Assembly: GCF_017312365.1 (NCBI RefSeq) | Contig: NZ_BLJI01000005.1 | Location: 124,001-188,000 of the forward strand | Reading direction: 5' to 3' | Source of the DNA: Chroococcus sp. FPU101 | GTDB taxonomy: Bacteria; Cyanobacteriota; Cyanobacteriia; Cyanobacteriales; Microcystaceae | DNA length: 64,000 bases | In this document: one piece after another, positions 50,833-59,590 of the stretch | How the letters are laid out: every line of letters begins with the position of its first letter | Position numbering within the stretch: the first letter of the stretch is position 1 | The notes under the pieces: model-generated | The model's database searches: none | Told to the model about the DNA's origin: nothing | The model's input: the letters and a program-made list of their open reading frames with translations, nothing else | Translations under genes and position numbers: made by a program

Positions 50833-52369
50833 CTTCGTCTAAAGCATTTTTTAACATTCGGCGTAATAAACGTTGGATTGCTAAATGTTTGCCTGGTTTG
50901 ACTTTAGTAAGAGTTCGTAAGACTAAATCATCTTTGTGCCAATTTTCTAGACCATCAATGTAAGTAGCTTCAAGAACATCGAAACATTCTTGTTTTAATT
51001 GTTGTCCGACTTCTTCAATGAGGTTGTAGGCACGGTCTAAATCAAGATTATGGGGTATGGGGACTTCAACTTTGGCATAGATATACTGTTTAGAATAGTT
51101 AATTACCGAACCGATTTCCCCATTGCGGATAATCTGAAGTTGACCATCAGGATGTCGAATCTGTGTTGTTCTCAGTTCAATCGCTTCCACAATTCCTTCA
51201 ACAGTTCGTTCTTCTAATTTTCCTGCTTCGATATAGTCACCAACTAAATAATAGTTTTCAAACAGAATAAAAAAACCGCACACAATATCATTAATCAGAT
51301 TTTGCGCCCCAAAACCAACGACAATTCCGACAATTCCCGCACCTGCGAGTAAAGGTGTTGGATCAAGACTGAGCAGTTTTAGAATAAAAATTCCTGCAGC
51401 AAAGTAAATCGTATATTTTAGAATACTTTTGAATAATGGGATGATGGTTAAGCGTCGTTGTCGTTGTAAATCAGTTAAATTATCGGTTTGTAAAATTAAA
51501 TCTTCTAAAATGACATTACTAATCTCGATCGCTACTCCACACAGAAAATAAATTGCAATCATAGCTATAATTTCATCAGCATAATTCGCAATCCACGCAA
51601 TAAAGTCAATATCTTGAATAATTAAGGACGCAATTCCCACATAAAGAACATATTCTAAACATTTCTTTAGTGCAGGCACCAGATGGCGAAAGCGTTGATA
51701 GTGTCGTAATAGGCTATCAGAATTAGCATACTGTAGGCTCAAACCATCTAGTGTATCAATGATCGTAGAAAGAGCTAATGTTAGCATTCGTCCGACAGCA
51801 ATAGCTAAATAAGCTTTCAGAATAATATATAAGTATTTTGGAATGAAATTCGGTAAATCTAAAAACTGAGTGCAAAGACTGATGGCTAAAAGCCAAAGAC
51901 CATTACTCAGTGTTTTTTTGAGATCATTAAAAAATACTTCAATGCTTTGATCATTGGCAATAATATGATCGTAGTTCTTGGCAAAATTGCTACACCAAAT
52001 TAAACATCGTTCCAGTAAAGGTATGCTGTATTTCACCAGAAACAACAACATCACACTTTTAGCGATACCAGTCGCCAGATCTATCCAAAATTGTCTAGGA
52101 ATACGATTGATTAAACCCAATTGAAAATCTAAAACGTTTTTATTTTGATAAATCAAGACGCTATTAACAGCAACAATCAAAAAGCATAAACCCGAACAGA
52201 CGAGCAATAATAGTAAACTCAGATTTTGACGAAGTGTCACTAGCTTCTGAGTTTTTTCTACTGGCCATGATCGGGTAATCGCTTGAAAGCCAAGTTTAAC
52301 AAACTTATTTAACACTGAAAAGATAAGAATCAAAGAGCCGACTTCAGCGATCGTGATTAAAATATTCAC
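50822..52369 (-). CDS. MscS-family mechanosensitive channel, 515 aa
   Basis: Five or so hydrophobic helices occupy the first 330 residues. Then comes the MscS pore and upper beta-domain signature (PTPLLAGAGIVGIVVGFGAQNLINDIVCGFFILFENYYLVGDYIEAG). The gating helix glycines and the FGAQNLIND motif are clear. The C-terminal domain (VEVPIPHNLDLDRAYNLIEEV) is the vestibule portion. It is in the inner membrane and opens on hypo-osmotic shock; some family members have other regulatory roles. Its stop lies within the rpoC2 terminator. Confidence 0.93.
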   Translation of the reverse strand: MNILITIAEVGSLILIFSVLNKFVKLGFQAITRSWPVEKTQKLVTLRQNLSLLLLLVCSGLCFLIVAVNSVLIYQNKNVLDFQLGLINRIPRQFWIDLATGIAKSVMLLFLVKYSIPLLERCLIWCSNFAKNYDHIIANDQSIEVFFNDLKKTLSNGLWLLAISLCTQFLDLPNFIPKYLYIILKAYLAIAVGRMLTLALSTIIDTLDGLSLQYANSDSLLRHYQRFRHLVPALKKCLEYVLYVGIASLIIQDIDFIAWIANYADEIIAMIAIYFLCGVAIEISNVILEDLILQTDNLTDLQRQRRLTIIPLFKSILKYTIYFAAGIFILKLLSLDPTPLLAGAGIVGIVVGFGAQNLINDIVCGFFILFENYYLVGDYIEAGKLEERTVEGIVEAIELRTTQIRHPDGQLQIIRNGEIGSVINYSKQYIYAKVEVPIPHNLDLDRAYNLIEEVGQQLKQECFDVLEATYIDGLENWHKDDLVLRTLTKVKPGKHLAIQRLLRRMLKNALDEEKK

Positions 52370-52459
52370 AGGTCATCTAGTCACTGCCTTAACGGTATTT
52401 GTTTTTTATAACATTTTGAAGGTTTGATCTTTAATTCTTGACAAATAATATATTTTATG

Positions 52460-53371
52460 CTATTTGCTTTTAGAACCACGATAAATCCGTTCCGATTGTT
52501 CTAGGGGTAATCTTTCATGCCCTGGAAGTTGAGAAGAATTTCCGTTAGGAGAGGTAGATTTTTCGGGTTTTAGCTGTGCGATATTTCCTAGTGGTAAATT
52601 TTGAGATTTTTTAGCTCTTGTTTTGGTGGTCTTAAGTTTTTGGGGAGAGGGTTGGGGAGATGAAGGTGTTTCGGTTGGAACTTTAAACGTTGATAGTTTT
52701 GGTAAAACACAGCTTGGATGTAGATTATATTCGTGTTCGAGTTCAGAAAGACGGCTTTGAGGTGGCACAAAATCGTGTTGAATTGGATCATAGGTTAACA
52801 CTTCACCTGTTTCAATGCGATAGATCCAGCCATGTAAAGAAATTGCGCCACTGTGTAAGCGAGAACGAATAATCGGATAAGTTTGGATATTATCTAACTG
52901 ATTCAAGACATTTTCAGCGACCGTAATATCGATTAATTCTTCGCCTTCGAGTTCTTTATAATTATCCCTAACGATTCTACGGGTTGCTTCTGCCTGTTGT
53001 AGCCAATTATAAACCAGAGGCATTTCATTAGCTAAAGCTTGTAATTTCAGAAGACCCTTCATAGCTCCACAGTGAAAATGACCACAAACAATAATTTGAT
53101 CGACTCCTAAAGCTTGGATCGCGTATTCGATCGTTGCACCTTCCCCTCCATTTGTGGCACCATAGGGAGGAATGATATTACCAGCATTGCGGATAACAAA
53201 CAGTTCACCGACTCTTGCTTGAGTAATGAGGTTAGGATCGATGCGAGAATCGGAACAAGTAATAAACAAAATTCTTGGACTCTGTCCGTGTGCAAGTTCT
53301 TCAAAGAGTTCGCGGTTAAGACTAAAATAGCTTGCTTGAAATTCCCTTAAGCCATCTAAAAGTTTCTTCAT
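52460..53371 (-). CDS. ccaA: Beta-carbonic anhydrase, carboxysomal CcaA type, 303 aa
   Basis: Zinc ligands Cys39 and Asp41/Arg43 in CSDSRIDP, and His98 and Cys101 in GHFHCGAMKG; these are the beta-CA set at the same positions as in Synechocystis CcaA. The C-terminal 100 residues after the catalytic domain are Pro/Ser/Lys-rich and end LPLEQSERIYRGSKSK, the kind of tail that anchors the enzyme to carboxysome scaffold proteins. It converts bicarbonate to CO2 for RuBisCO. No ccm or rbc gene is adjacent, so it is a satellite of the carboxysome operon. The gene appears monocistronic. Confidence 0.94.
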   Translation of the reverse strand: MKKLLDGLREFQASYFSLNRELFEELAHGQSPRILFITCSDSRIDPNLITQARVGELFVIRNAGNIIPPYGATNGGEGATIEYAIQALGVDQIIVCGHFHCGAMKGLLKLQALANEMPLVYNWLQQAEATRRIVRDNYKELEGEELIDITVAENVLNQLDNIQTYPIIRSRLHSGAISLHGWIYRIETGEVLTYDPIQHDFVPPQSRLSELEHEYNLHPSCVLPKLSTFKVPTETPSSPQPSPQKLKTTKTRAKKSQNLPLGNIAQLKPEKSTSPNGNSSQLPGHERLPLEQSERIYRGSKSK

Positions 53372-53489
53372 ATTCTAAGAAATGCTAATACTTATTTTTC
53401 AGCATACTTTAATTCCTTACAGCATTATTCATCATCACGAACCTTTTGTATAGAGACTGGAAAATATATTTTATTGGATAGTAAAAATC

Positions 53490-54362
53490 ATGGCTAAATT
53501 ACAACAGCGTCGCAAAGAAAATATTTCAGGTAATTTTTATGTAGATGAGACCTGTATTGATTGTGATACTTGTCGTTGGATGGCACCCGAAATCTTTTAC
53601 GAAGTTGGAGATCAATCGGCGGTTTATCATCAACCTAGCAACAGTATAGAAGAATTACACGCTCTCCAAGCTCTGTTATCGTGTCCTACCGCTTCTATTG
53701 GTACAGTTGATAAACCCAAAGATATTAAACAGATTCAAGAAAGCATCCCGATTCTAGTTTCTGAAAATGTTTATCATTGTGGATATCATGCGGAAAATTC
53801 TTTTGGTGCAGCTAGTTATTTAATCGTGCGTCCTGAAGGTAATATTTTAGTCGATTCTCCCCGATTCTCGCCACCTTTGGTTAAAAAAATTGAAGCAATG
53901 GGAGGAATAAAATATCTTTATCTAACCCATCGAGATGATGTAGCCGATCATCAAAAATATAGAGAACATTTTGGCTGCGATCGGATTTTACACCGAGACG
54001 AAATCAATAGCGGTACCAAAGATGTAGAAATTCAACTGACAGGGGATGAACCCTATTCTTTGAGTCGTGATCTATTAATTATTCCCGTTCCAGGGCATAC
54101 CAAGGGTCATACGGTTTTATTGTATGACAACAAATACTTATTTACAGGCGATCATCTCGCATGGTCAGACGCACACCATCATCTGTATGCTTTTAAATAT
54201 GCTTGTTGGTATTCTTGGTCAGAATTAAAGAAATCCATGAATAAATTAGCTTTCTTTCGCTTTGAATGGGTTCTGCCTGGTCATGGTCGTCGTTATCATG
54301 CTGATGCTACTACGATGAAAAAAGAAATGCAAATTTGTTTAGATTGGTTAAATAAGAATTAG
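53490..54362 (+). CDS. Ferredoxin domain fused to metallo-beta-lactamase fold hydrolase, 290 aa
   Basis: The N-terminal 70 residues carry CIDCDTCRWMAPEIF and a later CPTASIG, a single iron-sulfur cluster motif of the ferredoxin type (CxxCxxC...CP). The remainder is an MBL fold: the metal motif is THRDDVADH, a variant of the canonical HxHxDH (one His replaced by Asp), followed by PVPGHTKGH and FTGDHLAWSD. The combination is common in cyanobacteria and plant plastids. The exact reaction is unknown; redox or flavin-coupled hydrolase activity is possible. A hairpin terminator follows at 54376. Confidence 0.9.
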   Translation: MAKLQQRRKENISGNFYVDETCIDCDTCRWMAPEIFYEVGDQSAVYHQPSNSIEELHALQALLSCPTASIGTVDKPKDIKQIQESIPILVSENVYHCGYHAENSFGAASYLIVRPEGNILVDSPRFSPPLVKKIEAMGGIKYLYLTHRDDVADHQKYREHFGCDRILHRDEINSGTKDVEIQLTGDEPYSLSRDLLIIPVPGHTKGHTVLLYDNKYLFTGDHLAWSDAHHHLYAFKYACWYSWSELKKSMNKLAFFRFEWVLPGHGRRYHADATTMKKEMQICLDWLNKN

Positions 54363-54375
54363 TAATTAACCGTAG

Positions 54376-54398
54376 GGGTTTGGTTGCCAAACCCTTTA
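54376..54398 (+). terminator. Palindromic terminator-like hairpin after the ferredoxin-MBL gene
   Basis: GGGTTTGG-TTG-CCAAACCC is a perfect 8-bp stem followed by TTTA, 13 bases after the stop. The sequence GTAGGGGTTTGG is shared with 59093-59104. Confidence 0.65.
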
Positions 54399-54472
54399 CA
54401 GTCATCAGTAAATACTTACCAAAGAAATGGGTCTAAAGCCCCGTCCGTAACTGACGGCTTTAAAATAATATA

Positions 54473-54501
54473 TTGCTCTTCACAATTCAATTTGTTATAA
54501 T
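54473..54501 (+). promoter_or_regulatory. Possible promoter of tnpB
   Basis: TTGCTC (54473-54478), 17 bases, TATAAT (54496-54501), 27 bases before the tnpB ATG. Confidence 0.45.
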
Positions 54502-54528
54502 TAATTTATCCTAAGAGTTTCAGCGTAA

Positions 54529-55719
54529 ATGTTTGTTTTAGAGTTTAAAATCAAAGCTAAACAACAGCAGTGCCAAGCGATAGACGATGCGATTCGTACA
54601 TCTCAGTTTATCCGTAATAAATGCTTAAGGCATTGGATGGATAATAATAGTGTGAATAAGTACGATTTATCCGCTTATTGCAAGGTTTTAGCTCATGACT
54701 TTAAATTCGCAAATGAGTTAAATTCTCAAGCCAGACAAGCATCTGCTGAAAGAGCATGGTCTTCGATTTCCCGTTTCTTTGATAATTGTCAAAGACAAGG
54801 CTCGGGAAAAAAGGGATACCCACAGTTTAAAAAGTTTTCTCGTTCTGTTGAATATAAAACAACTGGATGGAAACTTTAAACTATCAATTTTAGTGATCAG
54901 AAAGGGATTGGAACGCTTTCTCTAAAAGGTACTTGGGATTTAGCCCATTTTAAAGAGTCTGACATAAAAAGGGTTAGGCTAGTTAAAAGGGCTGACGGAT
55001 ATTATTGTCAATTTGTTCTTTCTTGTGAGATTAAAGAAGATGTTAAGCCATCAGGTAAATGTCTTGGGTTAGATATTGGATTATCTTCTTTTTATACTGA
55101 CCACGAGGGCAACAAAATAGATAATCCCAAATTTTTAAGAAAGTCAGAGAAGCGTTTAAAACGACTACAACGAAAACTTTTCAAGAAGAAAAAAGGATCA
55201 TCTAATCGTAAAAAAGCTAGACAGAGATTAGCCAAAGTTCATCTTAAAGTAAGCCAGCAACGTAAAGACTTTGCTGTAAAACAGGCAAGGTGCGTAGTTC
55301 ACTTCTCAGATGTGATAGCCTACGAAGATTTAAGAATTAAGAACCTAGTTAGAAATCATTGTCTAGCTAAAAGTATTAATGATGCAGCATGGTATCAGTT
55401 CAGGGAATGGGTAGAGTATTTTGGAGTTAAATTTGGTAAAATAACAATTGCTGTGCCTCCTCAATACACTTCTCAAAATTGCTCTAGCTGTGGTGAAATT
55501 GTGAAAAAGGCTCTATCTACAAGAACTCATTTTTGTCCCTGTGGATGTATGTTGGATAGAGACGAAAATGCAGCAATTAATATTTTAAGAAAAGGTTTAA
55601 GTACCGTAGGACATACGGGATCTCAAGCTTGGGGAGAGAATACCTCTACTTTTTCAGAAGAAATTTTGTTAAGGCAAGTAGTCTCTGTGAACCAAGAATC
55701 TCCGCCGTCTAGAGCGTGA
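54529..55719 (+). pseudogene. tnpB: TnpB-type RNA-guided nuclease gene, broken by an in-frame TAA
   Basis: One reading frame with a single stop, TAA at 54877-54879, after KTTGWKL. Downstream, the same frame continues without interruption to 55719. The N-terminal helical wedge region (FIRNKCLRHWMDNN) is normal. The RuvC catalytic residues are all present: Asp in GLDIGLSS (codon 55072-55074), Glu in AYEDLRIKN (codon 55324-55326) and Asp in RDENAAINIL. The zinc finger reads CSSCG...CPCG. Restoring the stop codon would give 396 residues, normal TnpB length. TnpB uses a guide RNA from the element's right end to cut DNA. The 3' end overlaps the right-end hairpin. Confidence 0.9.
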
Positions 55720-55800
55720 GAGTGTCAAAGAACATTGAAAAGAATAAATACATAACGGATGCTCAGAATCTCTCGCAGTTTAGATTTAAAAAATAGTAAG

Positions 55801-55845
55801 TAACTGTATCAAATAACAAACCGTTGTAAACATTTGATACAGTTA
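55801..55845. repeat. Perfect 14-bp inverted repeat downstream of the IS element
   Basis: TAACTGTATCAAAT and ATTTGATACAGTTA flank a 17-base centre and are followed by TTTTG. It could terminate transcription leaving the IS or be a target of a regulator. It lies in the 506-base gap 55720-56225, which contains no gene; the part near 56076-56149 is described as the pntAA leader. Confidence 0.6.
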
Positions 55846-56075
55846 TTTTGCTAAAGTTAACAATTTATCAAAAAAAAGTTAATACTTTTTCATTAATTTA
55901 TGTAGGTTTTCTGACAAATAATGCAGAGAACATTTATAGCAATTGATATAATGCTAGAAAGAAAAACTTCAACCGAATTTGTAAAAACTGATCTGATGAG
56001 TAAAGATTTGATGTTGTTAGATATGCCAGACTCGATCAGAGTATAGCTATTAAGTATACTTACCTAAAAAAAAAG

Positions 56076-56149
56076 AGGGAAACATTAAAATAAAAACAAG
56101 ATTTTAAAGGTTTCTCCCATTTCTCCTGTTATCTATTAATAAAGGAGAA
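56076..56149 (+). promoter_or_regulatory. Structured leader upstream of pntAA
   Basis: Two successive inverted repeats: an imperfect long stem starting at GGGAAAC (about 56076) and closing at GTTTCTCCC (about 56118), then TTCTCCT (56121-56127) with AGGAGAA (56143-56149). The second could sequester or imitate a ribosome site, but the real Shine-Dalgarno GAGGAG is nearer the ATG at 56226. Confidence 0.35.
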
Positions 56150-56225
56150 AAAATAACGCATTAATAGCGACGGCAACATCCACCCATCTAAAAAAGCCCT
56201 ACTACAAAAGCGAGGAGAGTAAATA

Positions 56226-57362
56226 ATGAAAATTGCTGTAGCCAAAGAAAGTGATCTAGGAGAATTAAGAGTCGCACTGGTACCCGAAATTGTCGCCCGT
56301 CTCGTCAAACAAGGGTTAGACGTGATGGTACAAACGGATGCAGGTACTGGCTCATTTTTTACGGATGAAGCCTATAGTAACGCAGGTGCCACACTCGTTA
56401 GTGATCCTAGAACGCTTGCTCAAGAAGCCGATATCGTTCTTAAAGTTTCTCCTCCATCGGAAGACGAGATCAACACTCTCAAACCAGGAACCGTTTTAAT
56501 TAGCTTCCTAAACCCCTTGAGAAACCCCGAACGGATCAAACAATTAGCCGATAGACAAATTACGGCTTTTAGCATGGAATTGATCCCACGCAGTAGCCGC
56601 GCCCAGAGTATGGATGCTTTATCTTCTCAAGCTAACATCGCTGGATATAAAGCCGCCATTTTAGCCTCCGCTTATTTACCTAAATTATTTCCGATGATGA
56701 CGACAGCAGCAGGTACCATTCCCCCCGCTAAAGTTCTCGTCTTAGGGGCAGGGGTAGCAGGGTTACAAGCGATCGCCACAGCCCGCCGTTTAGGTGCCGT
56801 CGTCGAGGCTTTTGATATACGTCCCCAAGTCAAAGAAGAAGTTCAAAGCGTCGGGGCGAAATTTATTGAAGTCAATATCGAAGAAGATACAGTGGCACAC
56901 AATGGTTACGCCAAAGAAGTTAACACCAATACCCAAGATCGCATCCGCGAAGTGTTAACCGAACACATTAGAAAAGCCGATGTCGTCATTACAACCGCAC
57001 AGGTTCCGGGTAAAAAAGCCCCCATCCTCGTCACCGAAGATATGGTTAACCAGATGAAACCAGGTGCAGTTGTTGTAGACTTAGCCGCCGAACAAGGTGG
57101 AAACTGTGCCTTTACCGAACCAGGCAAAAACATTAATCACAACGGTGTCACCATCTTAGGAACTTTAAACTTACCCGCTTCAGTTCCCACCAATGCCAGT
57201 CAAGTTTATGCCAAAAACTTACAAACTTTAGTTCAATACATCATCAAAAACGATATGTTAAACCTCGACTTTGAGGATGACATTATCAATGATTCTTGCA
57301 TAACACATAATGGCGAAATACGCAACCAAAAAGTTAAAGATGCTCTAGCGGTTGCTGTGTAA
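56226..57362 (+). CDS. pntA: NAD(P) transhydrogenase subunit alpha part 1
   Basis: The soluble NAD(H)-binding domain I of proton-translocating transhydrogenase. 378 aa, matching the split alpha subunit (PntAA). It has KESDLGELRVALVPEIV at the start, AQSMDALSSQANIAGY and the dinucleotide fold VLGAGVAGLQAIATARRLGA, with EAFDIRPQVKEE. Shine-Dalgarno GAGGAG is 9 bases before the ATG. The membrane-domain gene follows 33 bases later and pntB after that, a three-gene operon. Transfers hydride from NADH to NADP+ at the expense of the proton gradient. Confidence 0.95.
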   Translation: MKIAVAKESDLGELRVALVPEIVARLVKQGLDVMVQTDAGTGSFFTDEAYSNAGATLVSDPRTLAQEADIVLKVSPPSEDEINTLKPGTVLISFLNPLRNPERIKQLADRQITAFSMELIPRSSRAQSMDALSSQANIAGYKAAILASAYLPKLFPMMTTAAGTIPPAKVLVLGAGVAGLQAIATARRLGAVVEAFDIRPQVKEEVQSVGAKFIEVNIEEDTVAHNGYAKEVNTNTQDRIREVLTEHIRKADVVITTAQVPGKKAPILVTEDMVNQMKPGAVVVDLAAEQGGNCAFTEPGKNINHNGVTILGTLNLPASVPTNASQVYAKNLQTLVQYIIKNDMLNLDFEDDIINDSCITHNGEIRNQKVKDALAVAV

Positions 57363-57395
57363 AGTTTGTCCAGATTTACCCCTAATAAATGCTTT

Positions 57396-57686
57396 ATGAG
57401 TCCAGAACTTTTAACAGGTTTAGTTGTCTTTGTCTTAGCCTCCTTTGTTGGCTTTGAAGTCATTAATAAAGTGCCACCTACTTTACATACTCCCTTAATG
57501 TCGGGATCGAATGCCATTTCAGGTATTGCGGTTGTTGGGGCGTTACTCATTGCAGGTACACAAGACTGGAATATTACTTCATTACTTGGTTTTTTTGCCG
57601 TTATTCTCGCCACGCTCAACGTTGTTGGCGGTTTTCTCGTAACGGATCGGATGTTGCAAATGTTTAAGAAAAAGGAAGCTAAATAG
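57396..57686 (+). CDS. NAD(P) transhydrogenase subunit alpha part 2 (PntAB)
   Basis: 96 aa with four hydrophobic helices. MSPELLTGLVVFVLASFVGFEVI starts at ATG 57396, preferred over the TTG at 57366 because the first ten residues of the longer form are not conserved-looking. VPPTLHTPLMSGSNAISGI is the signature of transhydrogenase domain II. The gene ends directly before the pntB ATG (the stop codon ends at 57686 and the ATG starts at 57687). Confidence 0.93.
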   Translation: MSPELLTGLVVFVLASFVGFEVINKVPPTLHTPLMSGSNAISGIAVVGALLIAGTQDWNITSLLGFFAVILATLNVVGGFLVTDRMLQMFKKKEAK

Positions 57687-59090
57687 ATGAATAATACTCT
57701 ATTGACTGGAATTGAATTATCTTATCTTGTTGCAGCAGCCCTGTTTATTGTCGGCTTAAAAAAACTAGGATCACCCGCTACAGCCCGTCAGGGAAATGTC
57801 ATTGCCGCCGTTGGGATGTTAATTGCGATCGTAGCAACCTTGATTAATCAAGCGATCGTCAGTTATGAATTAATTATCGTTGGTATTGTGATTGGTTCTC
57901 TTATTGGTGCTATTACCGCCCAAAAAGTAGCCATGACAGAAATGCCTCAGATGGTGGGTATCTTCAACGGTGTTGGGGGTGCAGCGAGTGCTTTAGTTGC
58001 CGTTGGTGAATATTGGAGACTCTTGGATAAGGGCGCAAATATAGGGTTTGATGCCGTTCTGATCGCTATTTTAGGAATTTTAATCGGTGGCGTTACTTTT
58101 ACAGGTAGTATCCTCGCTTTTGCCAAATTACAAGGCTTAGTTAGTGGTAGCCCTGTTACATTTCCTTTTCAACAACAGTTTAATGCTTCTTTATTACTTA
58201 CCTTTTTAGTGGGTAGTGTTTATCTGTTCATTCATCCCGCTTCACCAGTCATTCTCTTAGCTTTAGTAACTCTTTCGCTGGTGTTTGGGGTGATGTTTGT
58301 ACTGCCCATCGGTGGTGGTGATATGCCCGTTGTCATTTCGCTGTTAAACTCATTTTCGGGAGTTGCGGCGAGTATTGTCGGGTTTATCCTATACAATAAT
58401 ATGCTAATTATTGCGGGTGCTTTAGTCGGTGCGTCTGGTTTGATTCTGACACAAATTATGTGTAAGGCGATGAACCGTTCTTTAGCCAGTGTTCTGTTTA
58501 CTGCTTTTGGTAGTGAAACATCAGGTACAGGCAGTGGTGAGACAGCAACCGATAAAACCGTTCATGCGATCGATGCTGAAGAAAGCGCAATGATGTTAGG
58601 CTATGCTCGTAATGTCGTAATTGTACCGGGTTATGGTATGGCAGTCGCACAAGCTCAACATACCATTAGAGAATTAGCCGAACAACTTGAAAAAATGGGT
58701 GTAGAAGTTCGTTATGCAATACATCCTGTTGCGGGAAGAATGCCTGGGCATATGAATGTACTATTGGCTGAGGCAAATGTACCTTACAATCAACTCTATG
58801 ATATGGATGATATTAACCCAGAGTTTGAAAGAACGGATGTCGCTTTAGTTATTGGTGCGAATGATGTCGTTAACCCTGCGGCACGTCATGATCAAGCCAG
58901 TCCCATTTATGGTATGCCTATTCTAGAAGTCGATAAGGCGCATCATACCATTGTGATTAAACGGAGTATGAAGAGTGGTTTTGCAGGCATCGAAAATGAA
59001 CTATTTTACGATGATAAAACCTTTATGCTCTTTGGTAGCGCACAAGATGTTGTAGCGAATTTGGTTTCGCAGGTTAAACAATTACAGTAA
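57687..59090 (+). CDS. pntB: NAD(P) transhydrogenase subunit beta
   Basis: 467 aa. The N-terminal 260 residues are membrane helices with MPQMVGIFNGVGGAASALVA, the conserved proton-channel region. The C-terminal 200 residues form the NADP(H)-binding domain III (VIVPGYGMAVAQAQHTIRELAEQL, HPVAGRMPGHMNVLLAEANVPY, IGANDVVNPAA, KRSMKSGFAGIENELFY). It starts immediately after pntAB; AGGAAG supplies the Shine-Dalgarno. Located in the cytoplasmic membrane. Terminators follow at 59097 and 59136. Confidence 0.97.
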   Translation: MNNTLLTGIELSYLVAAALFIVGLKKLGSPATARQGNVIAAVGMLIAIVATLINQAIVSYELIIVGIVIGSLIGAITAQKVAMTEMPQMVGIFNGVGGAASALVAVGEYWRLLDKGANIGFDAVLIAILGILIGGVTFTGSILAFAKLQGLVSGSPVTFPFQQQFNASLLLTFLVGSVYLFIHPASPVILLALVTLSLVFGVMFVLPIGGGDMPVVISLLNSFSGVAASIVGFILYNNMLIIAGALVGASGLILTQIMCKAMNRSLASVLFTAFGSETSGTGSGETATDKTVHAIDAEESAMMLGYARNVVIVPGYGMAVAQAQHTIRELAEQLEKMGVEVRYAIHPVAGRMPGHMNVLLAEANVPYNQLYDMDDINPEFERTDVALVIGANDVVNPAARHDQASPIYGMPILEVDKAHHTIVIKRSMKSGFAGIENELFYDDKTFMLFGSAQDVVANLVSQVKQLQ

Positions 59091-59096
59091 TCGTAG

Positions 59097-59115
59097 GGGT
59101 TTGGTCATCAAACCC
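59097..59115 (+). terminator. Palindrome after pntB (repeat family)
   Basis: GGGTTTG-GTCAT-CAAACCC, a perfect 7-bp stem 6 bases after the stop codon; no T-run follows. Related to 54376-54398 and 14933-14957. Confidence 0.5.
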
Positions 59116-59135
59116 TGACAGTAACATATTTATAG

Positions 59136-59162
59136 GGTGGGCTTGTGGCTCACCTTTTTTAT
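59136..59162 (+). terminator. Rho-independent terminator of the pnt operon
   Basis: GGTGGGC pairs with GCTCACC (7 bp, one G-U) around TTGTG and is followed by a run of T (59155-59161). It lies only a few bases before the half attC site. Confidence 0.8.
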
Positions 59163-59173
59163 ATTAATTGTTT

Positions 59174-59210
59174 GTATGCCGCCGTTCCGTGTACACGCAC
59201 TTGTTAGAAC
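59174..59210 (-). other. Half attC-like site (eroded integron recombination site)
   Basis: Read on the minus strand it begins GTTCTAACAAGTGCGTGTAC, the R''/L'' half of an attC, and continues to GGCGGC. The matching right half is missing; the sequence passes straight into the pnt terminator. It stands 21 bases after the stop codon of the small membrane-protein gene, the position expected for a cassette's attC. Confidence 0.45.
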
Positions 59211-59230
59211 GGTAGCACTTACTTAATGAT

Positions 59231-59455
59231 TCAAAAATAAATAACAGAATGAGCGGTTTCACCTTTTCCTAATTTTTCACGTAATAAGTCGGCTCTCTCA
59301 TGTGATGCTTCAAGTTCAAGTCGTGTATTCTCTTTTCTGAGTTTAAAACGTTGACTACGGTGAGTATTAATTATTTGTGTTAAGACAGCAAATCCTGCTC
59401 CACTTAATGTAAATAAGCCAGTCAATACTGCAATTGTAATGGGATCTCGAAGCAT
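59231..59455 (-). CDS. Small membrane protein, 74 aa (cassette gene)
   Basis: Not recognised. One N-terminal transmembrane helix (ITIAVLTGLFTLSGAGFAVLTQII) followed by a charged helix rich in Arg, Glu and Lys (RFKLRKENTRLELEASHERADLLREKLGKG), likely coiled-coil. It lies between the attC at 59505-59590 and the half attC at 59174-59210, in the orientation of the array, so it is probably a cassette gene. Such one-helix proteins are frequent in cassette arrays; the function is unknown. There is no obvious Shine-Dalgarno at the ATG. Confidence 0.6.
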   Translation of the reverse strand: MLRDPITIAVLTGLFTLSGAGFAVLTQIINTHRSQRFKLRKENTRLELEASHERADLLREKLGKGETAHSVIYF

Positions 59456-59504
59456 CTATTCCTCGGAATCAAAAAAAAATTCATAGCTGACTTTTTTAGA
59501 TGGA

Positions 59505-59590
59505 GTCTAACGGCTATGTTGAGCGGCGGCTAGTATCCTTTGCATCCTCACCGAGATCTCTCGCCCGTCTGCTCCAACGTGTTGTTAGAC
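59505..59590 (-). other. attC integron recombination site (complete, 86 bp)
   Basis: On the minus strand: R'' GTCTAAC, then L'' GTTGGAGC, a variable centre of about 45 bases, L' GCTCAAC, and R' GTTAGAC. R'' and R' are exact complements and match the RYYYAAC/GTTRRRY consensus. L'' has one extra base (G) relative to L', the extrahelical base that fixes attC polarity, and that polarity agrees with the minus-strand genes on both sides. The antitoxin reading frame runs into this site and stops at 59514. Confidence 0.85.

Larger units (their letters stand above)
54430..55722 (+). mobile_element. IS200/IS605-family (IS1341-type) element with tnpB only
   Basis: Left end: an imperfect hairpin at 54434-54462 (TAAAGCC, GTC, loop, GAC, GGCTTTA with a 2-base bulge). 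Right end: a hairpin CTCCGC...GCGTGAG at 55700-55720, overlapping the end of tnpB, as in this family. No tnpA is present, so the element cannot move by itself and would need a Y1 transposase in trans. Exact ends are estimated. Confidence 0.75.
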
